The notes under the pieces were generated by a model that saw only the letters and a program-made list of their open reading frames with translations, did not search any database and was not told the origin of the DNA. DNA of 64,000 nt from Allobosea lathyri (GTDB lineage: Bacteria; Pseudomonadota; Alphaproteobacteria; Rhizobiales; Beijerinckiaceae): NCBI RefSeq assembly GCF_900108245.1, contig NZ_FNUY01000005.1, positions 335,700 to 399,699 of the forward strand. The letters run 5' to 3'. Below are positions 28,809 through 36,844 of the stretch, piece after piece. Positions within the stretch are counted from its first letter, which is position 1. Each line of letters opens with the position of its first letter. Position numbers and translations under genes: made by a program.

Positions 28809-30977
28809 ATGTTCGACATTCAAACCGAAGAACTGATCTGGGGCGGGCGCAAGCTCGTGCTCGAAACCGGCAAGATCGCCCGCCAGGCCGACGCCGCCGT
28901 GCTCGCCACCTATGGCGAGACCGTGGTGCTTGCCACCGTCGTCTCGGCCAAGGAGCCCAAGGCCGGGATCGACTTCTTCCCGCTGACCGTGAACTACCAG
29001 GAAAAGACCTTCGCCGCCGGCCGCATTCCCGGCGGTTATTTCAAGCGCGAGGGACGCCCGACCGAGAAGGAGACGCTGGTCTCGCGCCTGATCGACCGGC
29101 CGATCCGCCCCCTCTTCGTCGCTGGCTATCGCAACGAGACGCAGGTCGTCTGCACCGTGCTGCAGCATGACCTCGAGAACGATCCGGACGTCGTCGCGAT
29201 GGTCGCCGCCTCCGCCGCCCTGACCCTGTCGGGCGTGCCCTTCATGGGCCCGGTCGGCGCCGCCCGCGTCGGCTATTTCGACGGCGCCTACAAGCTCAAC
29301 CCGCTGGTCGACGAGATCAAGGATTCCGAGCTCGACCTCGTCGTCGCCGGCACGCCGGACGCCGTGCTGATGGTTGAATCGGAAGCCAAGCAGCTGTCGG
29401 AAGACATCATGCTGGGCGCCGTGATGTTCGGCCACAAGCACTTCCAGCCGGTGATCGACGCGATCATCCGCCTCGCCGAGAAGGCCGCCAAGGAGCCGCG
29501 CGACTACGTGCCGGCCGACAACTCCGTCGTTCTCGACGCGGTGCTCAAGCTGGTGGATGGCGACCTGCGCGCCGCCTACAAGATCACCACCAAGGCCGAG
29601 CGCTACAAGGCTCTCGACGCTGCCAAGGCCAAGGTCGCCTCGCTGATCTCGGCCGAGCCGGACGGCAAGACCACCTTCTCCAAGGAGCAGGTCGGCGGCC
29701 AGTTCAAGGAGGCGCAGGCCAAGGTCGTGCGCTGGACGATCCTCGACGACGGCGTCCGCATCGACGGCCGCGATCTCAAGACGGTCCGCAAGATCGTGGC
29801 GGAAGCTGGCATCCTGCCGCGCACCCACGGTTCGGCGCTGTTCACCCGCGGCGAGACGCAGGCGCTGGTCGTGACCACGCTGGGCACCGGCGACGACGAG
29901 CAGTACATCGACTCGCTGGAGGGCACCTACAAGGAGACCTTCCTGCTGCACTACAACTTCCCTCCCTATTCGGTTGGTGAAGCTGGCCGCATGGGCTCGC
30001 CCGGCCGTCGCGAAATCGGCCATGGCAAGCTCGCCTGGCGCGCGATCCGGCCGATGCTGCCGGCGAAGTCGGAATTCCCCTACACCATCCGCGTCGTCTC
30101 GGAGATCACCGAGTCGAACGGCTCCTCCTCGATGGCCACCGTCTGCGGCACCTCGCTTGCCCTGATGGATGCCGGCGTGCCGCTGAAGGCGCCGGTTGCG
30201 GGCATCGCGATGGGCCTGATCCTGGAAGGCGAGCGCTTCGCGGTGCTCTCCGACATCCTGGGTGACGAAGATCATCTCGGCGACATGGACTTCAAGGTCG
30301 CCGGAACGGCCGAGGGCATCACCTCGCTGCAGATGGACATCAAGATCGCCGGCATCACCGAGGAGATCATGAAGGTCGCCCTCGACCAGGCCAAGGGCGG
30401 TCGCGACCACATCCTCGGCGAGATGAACAAGGCGCTTTCGGTGTCGCGTGGTCAGCTCGGCGAGTATGCTCCGCGCATCGAGACGATGAAGATCCCGGTC
30501 GACAAGATCCGTGAAGTCATCGGCTCCGGCGGCAAGGTCATTCGCGAAATCGTCGAGAAGACCGGCGCGAAGGTCAACATCGAGGACGACGGCACCATCA
30601 AGATCGCCTCGGCCGATGGCAAGTCGATCGAAGCGGCGATCAAGTGGATCAAGTCGATCGTCTCCGAAGCCGAAGTCGGCATGATCTATGACGGCACCGT
30701 GGTGAAGATCATGGAGTTCGGCGCCTTCGTGAACTTCTTCGGCGCCAAGGACGGTCTCGTCCACATCTCCGAACTTGCCGCCGCCCGGGTCCAGAAGGTC
30801 TCGGACGTCGTCAAGGAAGGCGACAAGGTCAAGGTCAAGTTCCTGGGCCAGGACGATCGCGGCAAGATCCGCCTGTCGATGAAGGTCGTCGACCAGGAGA
30901 CCGGCGAGGACCTGACCGAGAAGCTCAAGGCGCAGCGCGACGCCGAGAAGACCCGCGAGAAGCAGCAGGCCGAGTGA
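28809..30977 (+). CDS. pnp: Polyribonucleotide nucleotidyltransferase (PNPase)
   Basis: Phosphorolytic 3'-5' exoribonuclease of the degradosome, 722 residues. The two RNase PH-like domains are visible: N-terminal core with [21 protein letters not shown] and C-terminal core with [22 protein letters not shown] ([18 protein letters not shown]) and S1 ([18 protein letters not shown]) domains follow. ATG 28809 starts the conserved [13 protein letters not shown]. Expression is typically autoregulated through the leader. It ends in a hairpin shared with the converging deaminase gene. Confidence 0.98.
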   Translation: MFDIQTEELIWGGRKLVLETGKIARQADAAVLATYGETVVLATVVSAKEPKAGIDFFPLTVNYQEKTFAAGRIPGGYFKREGRPTEKETLVSRLIDRPIRPLFVAGYRNETQVVCTVLQHDLENDPDVVAMVAASAALTLSGVPFMGPVGAARVGYFDGAYKLNPLVDEIKDSELDLVVAGTPDAVLMVESEAKQLSEDIMLGAVMFGHKHFQPVIDAIIRLAEKAAKEPRDYVPADNSVVLDAVLKLVDGDLRAAYKITTKAERYKALDAAKAKVASLISAEPDGKTTFSKEQVGGQFKEAQAKVVRWTILDDGVRIDGRDLKTVRKIVAEAGILPRTHGSALFTRGETQALVVTTLGTGDDEQYIDSLEGTYKETFLLHYNFPPYSVGEAGRMGSPGRREIGHGKLAWRAIRPMLPAKSEFPYTIRVVSEITESNGSSSMATVCGTSLALMDAGVPLKAPVAGIAMGLILEGERFAVLSDILGDEDHLGDMDFKVAGTAEGITSLQMDIKIAGITEEIMKVALDQAKGGRDHILGEMNKALSVSRGQLGEYAPRIETMKIPVDKIREVIGSGGKVIREIVEKTGAKVNIEDDGTIKIASADGKSIEAAIKWIKSIVSEAEVGMIYDGTVVKIMEFGAFVNFFGAKDGLVHISELAAARVQKVSDVVKEGDKVKVKFLGQDDRGKIRLSMKVVDQETGEDLTEKLKAQRDAEKTREKQQAE

Positions 30978-30998
30978 TACGTTTACAAGTAGCAGCCT

Positions 30999-31039
30999 AA
31001 AAGAAGTCCACGGCAGTTACGCTGCCGTGGACTTCTTTT
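30999..31039. terminator. Bidirectional terminator shared by pnp and the deaminase gene
   Basis: Perfect 18-bp stem (30999-31016 with 31022-31039) and a five-base loop, with T-rich ends on both strands. The stop codon of the minus-strand deaminase gene (31019-31017) is in the loop. One arm encodes its last residues KKKSTAA. Confidence 0.9.
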
Positions 31040-32561
31040 TCATCACGGCAATCAAAATCGCCGCGAAGCCCTCGTCTCGATAGGCTTTCTCCAATTCGAT
31101 GTATGAAATGTAAAGCGCCCTATCGCTGGCGTGAATTGGTTCAGGCTTCCCTGTTTTCCATTCCTGCGCGTTTCCGTCGCCGTCTTTACGCTTACGTCGT
31201 TCGAACAGCTCTCTGTAGCGATAAGGGGCAATCCCCGTAAAAGGTTCGAACTTAATTCGCTTCTCCCCTTTATCGGTCGTTTTTGCGACTATAATTTCGT
31301 CCGCGTACAATTCGAGAGCGTAACTTTTTGGGTAAGGCTCAATAAAAACCACACGCTTAATGCCCGACGCAATTATATGCTTTGCACAGAGGTGGCATGG
31401 AAATGTCGTACAAAACATAATTGAATTTTTTAAAGCGACCCCATTTCTGGCAGCATCCGTTATCGCATTCATTTCAGCATGGATTATTCTGCCAAATTCG
31501 ATCGTATCCATCATTATTAGATTTTTATATTTAAACTTGAATTCAGAGACTTGAATTCTTTTTAGTAGTGTTTTCCCATCCGTGTCTTTAAATTCTTCTG
31601 TTAACGCATTTTGTTCCTTTAAACATAGCAGCACATCATCAAGCATTCGTATTTTCATATCATCATTTGTATCATAGCCTTTTGTGTACTCTCTGCTATC
31701 GGCTGAATCTCCAGACCAGTACGTACCCCCCTCTAAGCTGGGAACTTCGTTGCAACCTAAAGTATGAACTTCTCCTCGCAACGAGAATATCGCAGCCCCT
31801 ACCTGCCTCGAAAGGTCGAGAGATCTGAGAGATGCAGATTTGGCCATATACATGCCATACTCATCTCGAGTCGGACTTTCGAAATTCGTTCCAAATAATA
31901 ACTTGCAAAACCTATCTACTTGATTATTTATCGAATTGCTGACGGTTGAATCTATAAACGCATCTGCAAGCGGAAAAGCATCTCTCAGTTTTTGGCCATA
32001 ATCATTTTCTTCCTCAAATTCATCCTTGTCGATTAGCTTCTGCGCAAGGTCTTTTACGACTTTTTCATCTATCCTTCCTTTTTCTTTCTTTTTTATAGAC
32101 TTATAAACCCTCTGAAGACGTGTTTGCACGTCACTATAAATATATATTGTGTAATATGATCTGCCATATGCTTTCCTGAAAACATCGATCTCTTCAGGCC
32201 TTTTTATTTGCCGGATTAGGTAGGCAACGCGCTTTAATCGTGGCTTTATTACAAGATCAGACCTTTTTTGATCGATCGCCGCAAAAGCTAATCTGGCCAT
32301 TATATCTTTTAGATCTGTATCTTTTCTGGTTTCATTTCCTAGTTCTATTAATCCATCATATCGATCATTATAACTTAGTTTGCTATAATCCTTTTTATAT
32401 AGATCTTGTAATCCATCTGTAATGTGAATTACGATGGGCTCAAAATCATATATTTTTAGATATTTTTTAAAACCTAAAATTACATCTTCCATGTTGGAGC
32501 CGATCGGCCCGGCGAACCCCAAGAAAATCTCTTGCGGAAAATATGTATCTTTGTCACTCAA
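31017..32561 (-). CDS. Anti-phage dCTP/dCMP deaminase, AvcD/DcdV-like
   Basis: Probable phage-defence nucleotide deaminase. Numbering is from the upstream TTG at 32585 (522 residues). A P-loop-like motif GFAGPIGSNMED (residues 23-34) has serine where a kinase would have lysine. The deaminase domain (about 250-440) has the zinc motifs HAE (H369, catalytic E371) and PCHLC (C397, C400), with FGRIIHAEMNAITDAARNG around the first. This two-domain order is that of AvcD/DcdV, which deaminates deoxycytidine nucleotides upon infection and is held inactive by an upstream RNA. I prefer TTG 32561 because GGGGGGAA precedes it. The gene is strongly AT-rich (18 G/C in the 60 bases from 32101, against 40 of 60 at 30361 in pnp), indicating transfer. 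Confidence 0.85.
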   Translation of the reverse strand: MSDKDTYFPQEIFLGFAGPIGSNMEDVILGFKKYLKIYDFEPIVIHITDGLQDLYKKDYSKLSYNDRYDGLIELGNETRKDTDLKDIMARLAFAAIDQKRSDLVIKPRLKRVAYLIRQIKRPEEIDVFRKAYGRSYYTIYIYSDVQTRLQRVYKSIKKKEKGRIDEKVVKDLAQKLIDKDEFEEENDYGQKLRDAFPLADAFIDSTVSNSINNQVDRFCKLLFGTNFESPTRDEYGMYMAKSASLRSLDLSRQVGAAIFSLRGEVHTLGCNEVPSLEGGTYWSGDSADSREYTKGYDTNDDMKIRMLDDVLLCLKEQNALTEEFKDTDGKTLLKRIQVSEFKFKYKNLIMMDTIEFGRIIHAEMNAITDAARNGVALKNSIMFCTTFPCHLCAKHIIASGIKRVVFIEPYPKSYALELYADEIIVAKTTDKGEKRIKFEPFTGIAPYRYRELFERRKRKDGDGNAQEWKTGKPEPIHASDRALYISYIELEKAYRDEGFAAILIAVMKKKSTAA

Positions 32562-32639
32562 TCGGATTCCCCCCGGCAGGAACAAATGTTAACTTGATTC
32601 GTCTCAATAAATAACAAGCTAACCCACGCGGAGGCTACC

Positions 32640-32846
32640 ATGACGCGCATCCGGCTGGAACATGAAGGATGGGTTGTAGCGAGTTTGCGGCAGATACTCG
32701 AACTAGGCGATCAGGCGAATTTTCGTTTGCTTGATGCGAACTCCGCAGAAATTTTCAAAGAGAATATTCGTACGTTTCTCGATAATCGGACTCAGGGTCC
32801 CGAAGAGGGACGGCATCGCGCCCATAATGCGCGCGTCCACGAATAA
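32640..32846 (+). CDS. Small unrecognised frame upstream of the deaminase
   Basis: A 68-residue frame, divergent from the deaminase gene, starting MTRIRLEHEGWVVASLRQIL. ATG 32640 has GGAGG six bases upstream, which favours real translation. I recognise no family and no membrane segment. Base composition is intermediate between the AT-rich deaminase and the core genome. The 3' part contains short hairpins, for example GTCCC-GAAGA-GGGAC, so the region could instead be a regulatory RNA. It ends 18 bases before the pyridoxamine-oxidase-like gene. Confidence 0.4.
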   Translation: MTRIRLEHEGWVVASLRQILELGDQANFRLLDANSAEIFKENIRTFLDNRTQGPEEGRHRAHNARVHE

Positions 32847-32864
32847 TTCGGCCGAGTTAGCACA

Positions 32865-33494
32865 TTGAGTACAATAAGCTCCGTTGAAGCTCTCGCGGCG
32901 CTCTACCCCAACCCGGTCGCGCCGGCATCGATCGCCAAGGAGATCGATCATGTCGATGACAACTATGCGGCGCTGATCGCCGCTTCGCCGTTTTTCGTGC
33001 TCGCGACCAATGGTCCGGAGGGCCTGGATTGCTCGCCGCGCGGGGATATGCCGGGCTTTGTCAGATTCCGGGACGCGAAAACGCTCCTGATTCCCGACCG
33101 AAGAGGCAATAACCGTCTGGATTCGTTGAAGAATATCCTGTTCGATCCGAGAATCGGAATGCTCTTCCTGGTGCCCGGTTATGGCGAGACCCTGCGCGTG
33201 AATGGAACAGCATTGCTTTCCAGCGACCCTGAGTTGTGCGGGCAGTTCGAGATGGCCGGAAAGCTCCCGGCCTGCGTCATCGTGGTCACAGTGGAGAGCG
33301 TCTACTTCCAGTGCTCGCGCGCGGTGGTGCGGGCCGACCTCTGGAACCCATCGACCCAGGTCGACAGGCGCAGGCTGCCCAGCGCCGGACAGATCCTGCG
33401 CGACATCACGGCGAAGAACGTCGAGGTCGAGACCTTCGATGGCGAGGCCTATGACAAGGCGCTGCCCGAGCGGGTGAAGGCGACGCTGTATTGA
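32865..33494 (+). CDS. PPOX-class FMN-binding split-barrel protein
   Basis: Pyridoxamine 5'-phosphate oxidase-like flavoprotein of 209 residues, close to the MSMEG_1061-type subfamily. Typical segments are SPFFVLATNGPEGLDCSPRGD, LLIPDRRGNNRLDSLKNIL and IGMLFLVPGYGETLRVNGTA. The substrate is unknown; such proteins bind FMN or F420 and act as small reductases. The only plausible start is TTG 32865, and the ribosome binding site is weak. Composition is normal, so it marks the right border of the AT-rich insertion. Confidence 0.85.
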   Translation: MSTISSVEALAALYPNPVAPASIAKEIDHVDDNYAALIAASPFFVLATNGPEGLDCSPRGDMPGFVRFRDAKTLLIPDRRGNNRLDSLKNILFDPRIGMLFLVPGYGETLRVNGTALLSSDPELCGQFEMAGKLPACVIVVTVESVYFQCSRAVVRADLWNPSTQVDRRRLPSAGQILRDITAKNVEVETFDGEAYDKALPERVKATLY

Positions 33495-33507
33495 AGGGCC
33501 GACTTGT

Positions 33508-33651
33508 CCTTCTCCCCTCGGGGGAGAAGGTGGCAGCGCGAAGCGCTGACGGATGAGGGCAGACCTCGACCGAAAAGAAAAAGGGCCGCTTGCGCGACCC
33601 TTCCCTCATCCGTCTGCTTCGCAGACACCTTCTCCCCCGAGGGGAGAAGGG
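33508..33651. repeat. Palindromic repeat (CCTTCTCCCC type) between convergent genes
   Basis: Left end CCTTCTCCCCTCGGGGGAGAAGG is mirrored by CCTTCTCCCCCGAGGGGAGAAGG at the right end. The inner GAAGCGCTGACGGATGAGGG pairs with CCCTCATCCGTCTGCTTC. The whole can fold into a long stem. It abuts the adenosine kinase stop codon and separates it from the converging PPOX gene. This is a widespread type of intergenic palindrome in Hyphomicrobiales. Confidence 0.75.
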
Positions 33652-34650
33652 TCACAGCAAGCCTTCGTTGCCCGCCAGCACCTTCAAGTTCACATCCGGC
33701 CGCGCGCCGACATGGCTGATGATCTCGGCCGCCGCGAGCGCGCCGAGGCGCAGCGCGTCCCGCACCTCGCGGCCCGAGGTGAGGCCGAAGAGGAAGCCGG
33801 CGGCGAAGAGATCGCCCGCGCCGGTTGAATCGACCACGCGCTCGACCGGGAAGACCGGCTCGACGACGATGCCGTCCTGCGTCACGGCCAGTGCGCCGTT
33901 CTCGGAACGGGTCACTGCCGCCAGGATGTTCTCGGCCCGCAGAGCCGCCAGAGCCGTTTCGAAATCGCCGGTCTGATACAGGCTCTTGAGCTCATGCTCA
34001 TTGGCGAAGACGATATCGACCATGCGGTTCCGGATCAGGCCCAGGAACTCGTCGCGGTACCGGTCCACGCAGAAGGAGTCCGACAGGGTGATGGCGACGC
34101 GACCGCCGGCCTTGTGGGCGATCTCGGAAGCCTTGCGGAACGCCTCCTTGGCGGCCGGCGGATCCCAGAGATAGCCTTCGAGATAGATGATGTCGGCATT
34201 CTCGACCGCCTTGGCGTCGACATCGGCCACCGAGAGGCCCTGGCAGGCCCCGAGATAGGTGTTCATCGTGCGCTCCCCATCTGGCGTCACGATGATGAAG
34301 GAGCGCGCCGTGGCGGCTCCCTGCGTCGCCGCAGCCGTCTCGAAGGAGACGCCGAGCGAGGCCAGATCATGCCGGTAGAGCGCTCCGAGTTCGTCGGCCT
34401 TGACCTTGCCGATGAAAGCGCCCTTGCCGCCGAACGAGGCAAGTCCGGCGATGGTGTTGGCGGCGGAGCCGCCCGAGATCACCTTGGCAGGCCCCATGGC
34501 TGCGTAGAGCGCCTCGGCCCTGGCCTCGTCGATCAGCATCATCGCGCCCTTGGCGAGGTCGTGCTGCCTCAGAAAATCCTCCTCGGCGGAAGCGATGACG
34601 TCGACAATGGCATTGCCGAGGGCGAGGACGTCGGTGCGCTTGCTGGTCAT
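33652..34650 (-). CDS. Adenosine kinase-like PfkB-family sugar kinase
   Basis: PfkB/ribokinase-fold kinase of 332 residues. The N-terminal MTSKRTDVLALGNAIVDVIA and GGSAANTIAGLASFGGKGAFIGKV fit adenosine kinases of alphaproteobacteria. The PfkB second signature VDSTGAGDLFAAGFLFGLTSG contains the catalytic aspartate. It would phosphorylate adenosine to AMP for purine salvage. I chose ATG 34650, where similarity starts; the frame continues to 34719. Confidence 0.85.
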   Translation of the reverse strand: MTSKRTDVLALGNAIVDVIASAEEDFLRQHDLAKGAMMLIDEARAEALYAAMGPAKVISGGSAANTIAGLASFGGKGAFIGKVKADELGALYRHDLASLGVSFETAAATQGAATARSFIIVTPDGERTMNTYLGACQGLSVADVDAKAVENADIIYLEGYLWDPPAAKEAFRKASEIAHKAGGRVAITLSDSFCVDRYRDEFLGLIRNRMVDIVFANEHELKSLYQTGDFETALAALRAENILAAVTRSENGALAVTQDGIVVEPVFPVERVVDSTGAGDLFAAGFLFGLTSGREVRDALRLGALAAAEIISHVGARPDVNLKVLAGNEGLL

Positions 34651-34737
34651 TGGGGATCCGGATGCTGGTGAGGATGAGATCGAGGAGGCGAATACTGGCG
34701 CGGCGTGTCGCATCCGCACAGTTTGCGGTCAAGCCGA

Positions 34738-35115
34738 TCAGCCCGTCTGGCTATGCCGGGCCGCCGCTTCGTCGAGAATGCCGGCGAGGCGCTGAAGCTC
34801 GTCCTTCTCCAGCGTCGCAATCTCCCGGGAAAGGCGGTTGGCCAGCAGCGTCGCCTCCGGATCGAGGCCGGCGGTGTCCACCGTGACGCGCGGATGCGAG
34901 AGGTCGGCAAGGCGCACCAGCTCGTCGGCCTCGTCCCAGATCACCCCGAGCAGGTGAATGGCGCCCTGGATCAGGGTGAAGGTCGGGCGGCCGCGCTTGC
35001 CGTGTTCGAGCGCCGAGAGATAGGCCGGCGTCACGCCGAGACCCTCGGCCATCTGCGCCAGCGTAATGCCGCGCTGGCTCCTGAGATCGCGCACACGCTG
35101 GCCAAACGGCGTCAC
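34738..35115 (-). CDS. XRE-family helix-turn-helix regulator
   Basis: A 125-residue Cro/CI-like protein. The N-terminal HTH reads FGQRVRDLRSQRGITLAQMAEG and LGVTPAYLSALEHGKRGRP. A helical C-terminal part follows (LSREIATLEKDELQRLAGIL). The GTG start at 35115 overlaps the stop of the smr gene by four bases (GTGA), so it is the last cistron of the Tim44-mltA-smr operon. The longer open frame (to 35232) is only overlap with smr. Confidence 0.87.
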   Translation of the reverse strand: MTPFGQRVRDLRSQRGITLAQMAEGLGVTPAYLSALEHGKRGRPTFTLIQGAIHLLGVIWDEADELVRLADLSHPRVTVDTAGLDPEATLLANRLSREIATLEKDELQRLAGILDEAAARHSQTG

Positions 35116-35675
35116 AGCCCGGCCTCGCGGGTGCGCCGGAGCCTGATATAGAGCGCCCCGCCACCGCCATGGCGTTGCTCGGCCTCCTCGAAACCGACCA
35201 CGAAGGGTCGCAGATCGGGCAGGCGCAGCCAATGCGGCACCATCCGACGCAGCACGCCGCGCTCGTCTCCGAACAGGCTGGCACCAGCCGCCCCCTTGCC
35301 GGTCACGACGAGCGCGAGTTTGGTGCCGCGCATCTGCTCGCGGCGCAGAAACGACCGCAACGCCAGATGCGCCTCGTCCTGGCGCATGCCGTGAAGATCG
35401 ATAACCGCCTCGACCGATTGCTGTCCGCGCCGCAGCTGCGTTCGCAGGCGACGCTCCAGGGGTGCGAGCGGCGGCGGGGCCGGCTTTGCCGGCATCGTTC
35501 GCACGGAAACCGTCAAAGTGAGCGTCGCCGTCTCTATCTCAAGCGATGGGATGGGAGGTGCGACGGGATCGGGCTCGATCGGGGCACGGCCGGGCAGCGG
35601 CTTCACGGAGCGCGCGACCTGCCGCCAGAGCGCGATGTCAGCCTCCGACAATACTTTCCCTCGCCGCGAACGCAT
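35112..35675 (-). CDS. Smr/MutS2-type endonuclease domain protein
   Basis: A 187-residue protein with a C-terminal Smr domain: AVIDLHGMRQDEAHLALRSFL, then LALVVTGKGAAG, and ending GGALYIRLRRTREAGL. The N-terminal third is proline-rich and probably disordered. Smr domains are nicking nucleases or RNA-cleaving domains. It lies two bases after mltA and overlaps the XRE gene. The mltA-smr-XRE order is conserved in Hyphomicrobiales. Confidence 0.88.
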   Translation of the reverse strand: MRSRRGKVLSEADIALWRQVARSVKPLPGRAPIEPDPVAPPIPSLEIETATLTLTVSVRTMPAKPAPPPLAPLERRLRTQLRRGQQSVEAVIDLHGMRQDEAHLALRSFLRREQMRGTKLALVVTGKGAAGASLFGDERGVLRRMVPHWLRLPDLRPFVVGFEEAEQRHGGGGALYIRLRRTREAGL

Positions 35676-35677
35676 CG

Positions 35678-36844
35678 CTAGCGCGGCCAGAGCACGGTGA
35701 AATCAAAGGGGTGACGGACGAGCCCGGCGCGATGCCCCGCGACCGGCCCCGATCCGACGAAGAGATCGACCCGGGCCGGACCGAGAATGGCCGAGCCGGT
35801 GTCCTGAGCGATCATCAGGCGCGCGAGGTGCTCGCCTCCGCCCGTGCCGTCGGGCAGCGTCGCGTCGATCCAGGCCGGCACGCCATAAGGCCAGACATTA
35901 CGATCAATCGCGATGCTGCGCAGCGGAGTCAGCGGCAGGCCAGCGCCACCGATCGGGCCCGAACCCGCCGGCAGATCATCGCGACGCGCGAAGAAGACGA
36001 AGGAGCGGTTCAGCCGGATCAGGTCGCGGGCGAACGCGGCATCCGCCTTCAGGCGGGCAATGAGGCGGTCCATCGTCATCTGCTCGGGAGGGATGGCTTC
36101 GCGCTCGCTCAGCACGCGGCCGAGCGAGGTGTAGGCGTGGCCGTTGCGGCCGGAATAGACCAGCCGCGTCACCGAGCCATCGGGCAGCCGTACCCGGCCT
36201 GAGCCTTGGACCTGCAGGACGAAGCGGTCGACGGGGTCGCGCAGCCAGAGGATTTCGAGGCCCTGACCGTCCAGCGCTCCGGTCTCGATCGCGGTGCGGT
36301 CAGGGAAGACCTCGTGGCCCTTCGCCGTGCGGCGCGCAGCCGAGAACGATGCGTCCAATCCGGGCCAGTCATCGCCGGGATTGCGGGTCACGAGATCGGC
36401 AGGGCGGCCGTAGAGCGGTGTGGGGAAGGTGGCCGACGGGGTGAGCGCGCCTTCGAATTCGGGCTCGAAATAGCCGGTCATGAAGCCGGTTTCGGAATTT
36501 GCCGGTCGTATCCGCCAGAACGAAAAATTCTGCTCGAAAAAGGTGCGGGCCTGATCGCGGTCGATCGGCGCTGCCTTCTGCAGGCGTTGCGCCTTCGCGC
36601 AGACAGCGTCGAGCGCATCCGGCAGAGGCACCGCCGTCCGCAAGGGCGGCTTTGCCTGGCAGCCCCGGGCAAAGAGGCCGAACGCGATGCGATGATCGTC
36701 AGCCGCCCAGCCCGGAAGCTGCGGCGCCGAGAGAAGCTCGGCGCGGGCACCGGGAGGAAGGGGCGGCTTCGAGGCAGCCATGCCGCTCATGGACGTGCCA
36801 CAGGCCGTAAGCAGCGCCAGTGCGAAACCGGCGCCACGAATCAC
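35678..36844 (-). CDS. mltA: Membrane-bound lytic murein transglycosylase A
   Basis: Peptidoglycan-cleaving lipoprotein of 388 residues. A short signal with lipobox LLTAC (cysteine 15) follows MIRGAGFALA. The MltA domain includes TGYFEPEFEGAL, then VLQVQGSGRVRLPDG and AYTSLGRVLSEREAIP. The 3D-domain end has GGGEHLARLMIAQDTGSAILGPARVDLFVG with its conserved aspartates. The GTG start at 36844 overlaps the Tim44-gene stop (GTGA). As a lipoprotein it would be a substrate of the Lnt encoded in this window. Confidence 0.94.
   Translation of the reverse strand: MIRGAGFALALLTACGTSMSGMAASKPPLPPGARAELLSAPQLPGWAADDHRIAFGLFARGCQAKPPLRTAVPLPDALDAVCAKAQRLQKAAPIDRDQARTFFEQNFSFWRIRPANSETGFMTGYFEPEFEGALTPSATFPTPLYGRPADLVTRNPGDDWPGLDASFSAARRTAKGHEVFPDRTAIETGALDGQGLEILWLRDPVDRFVLQVQGSGRVRLPDGSVTRLVYSGRNGHAYTSLGRVLSEREAIPPEQMTMDRLIARLKADAAFARDLIRLNRSFVFFARRDDLPAGSGPIGGAGLPLTPLRSIAIDRNVWPYGVPAWIDATLPDGTGGGEHLARLMIAQDTGSAILGPARVDLFVGSGPVAGHRAGLVRHPFDFTVLWPR

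Noticed and set aside
28500..30764. Long open frame antisense to pnp (also those antisense to nusA and infB)
   Set aside because: They mirror the codon usage of strong GC-rich genes on the other strand and show no protein-like motifs.
30978..32864. Prophage or integrative element carrying the deaminase
   Set aside because: No integrase, tRNA target, direct repeats or phage genes surround it; only the single gene and a small frame are atypical.
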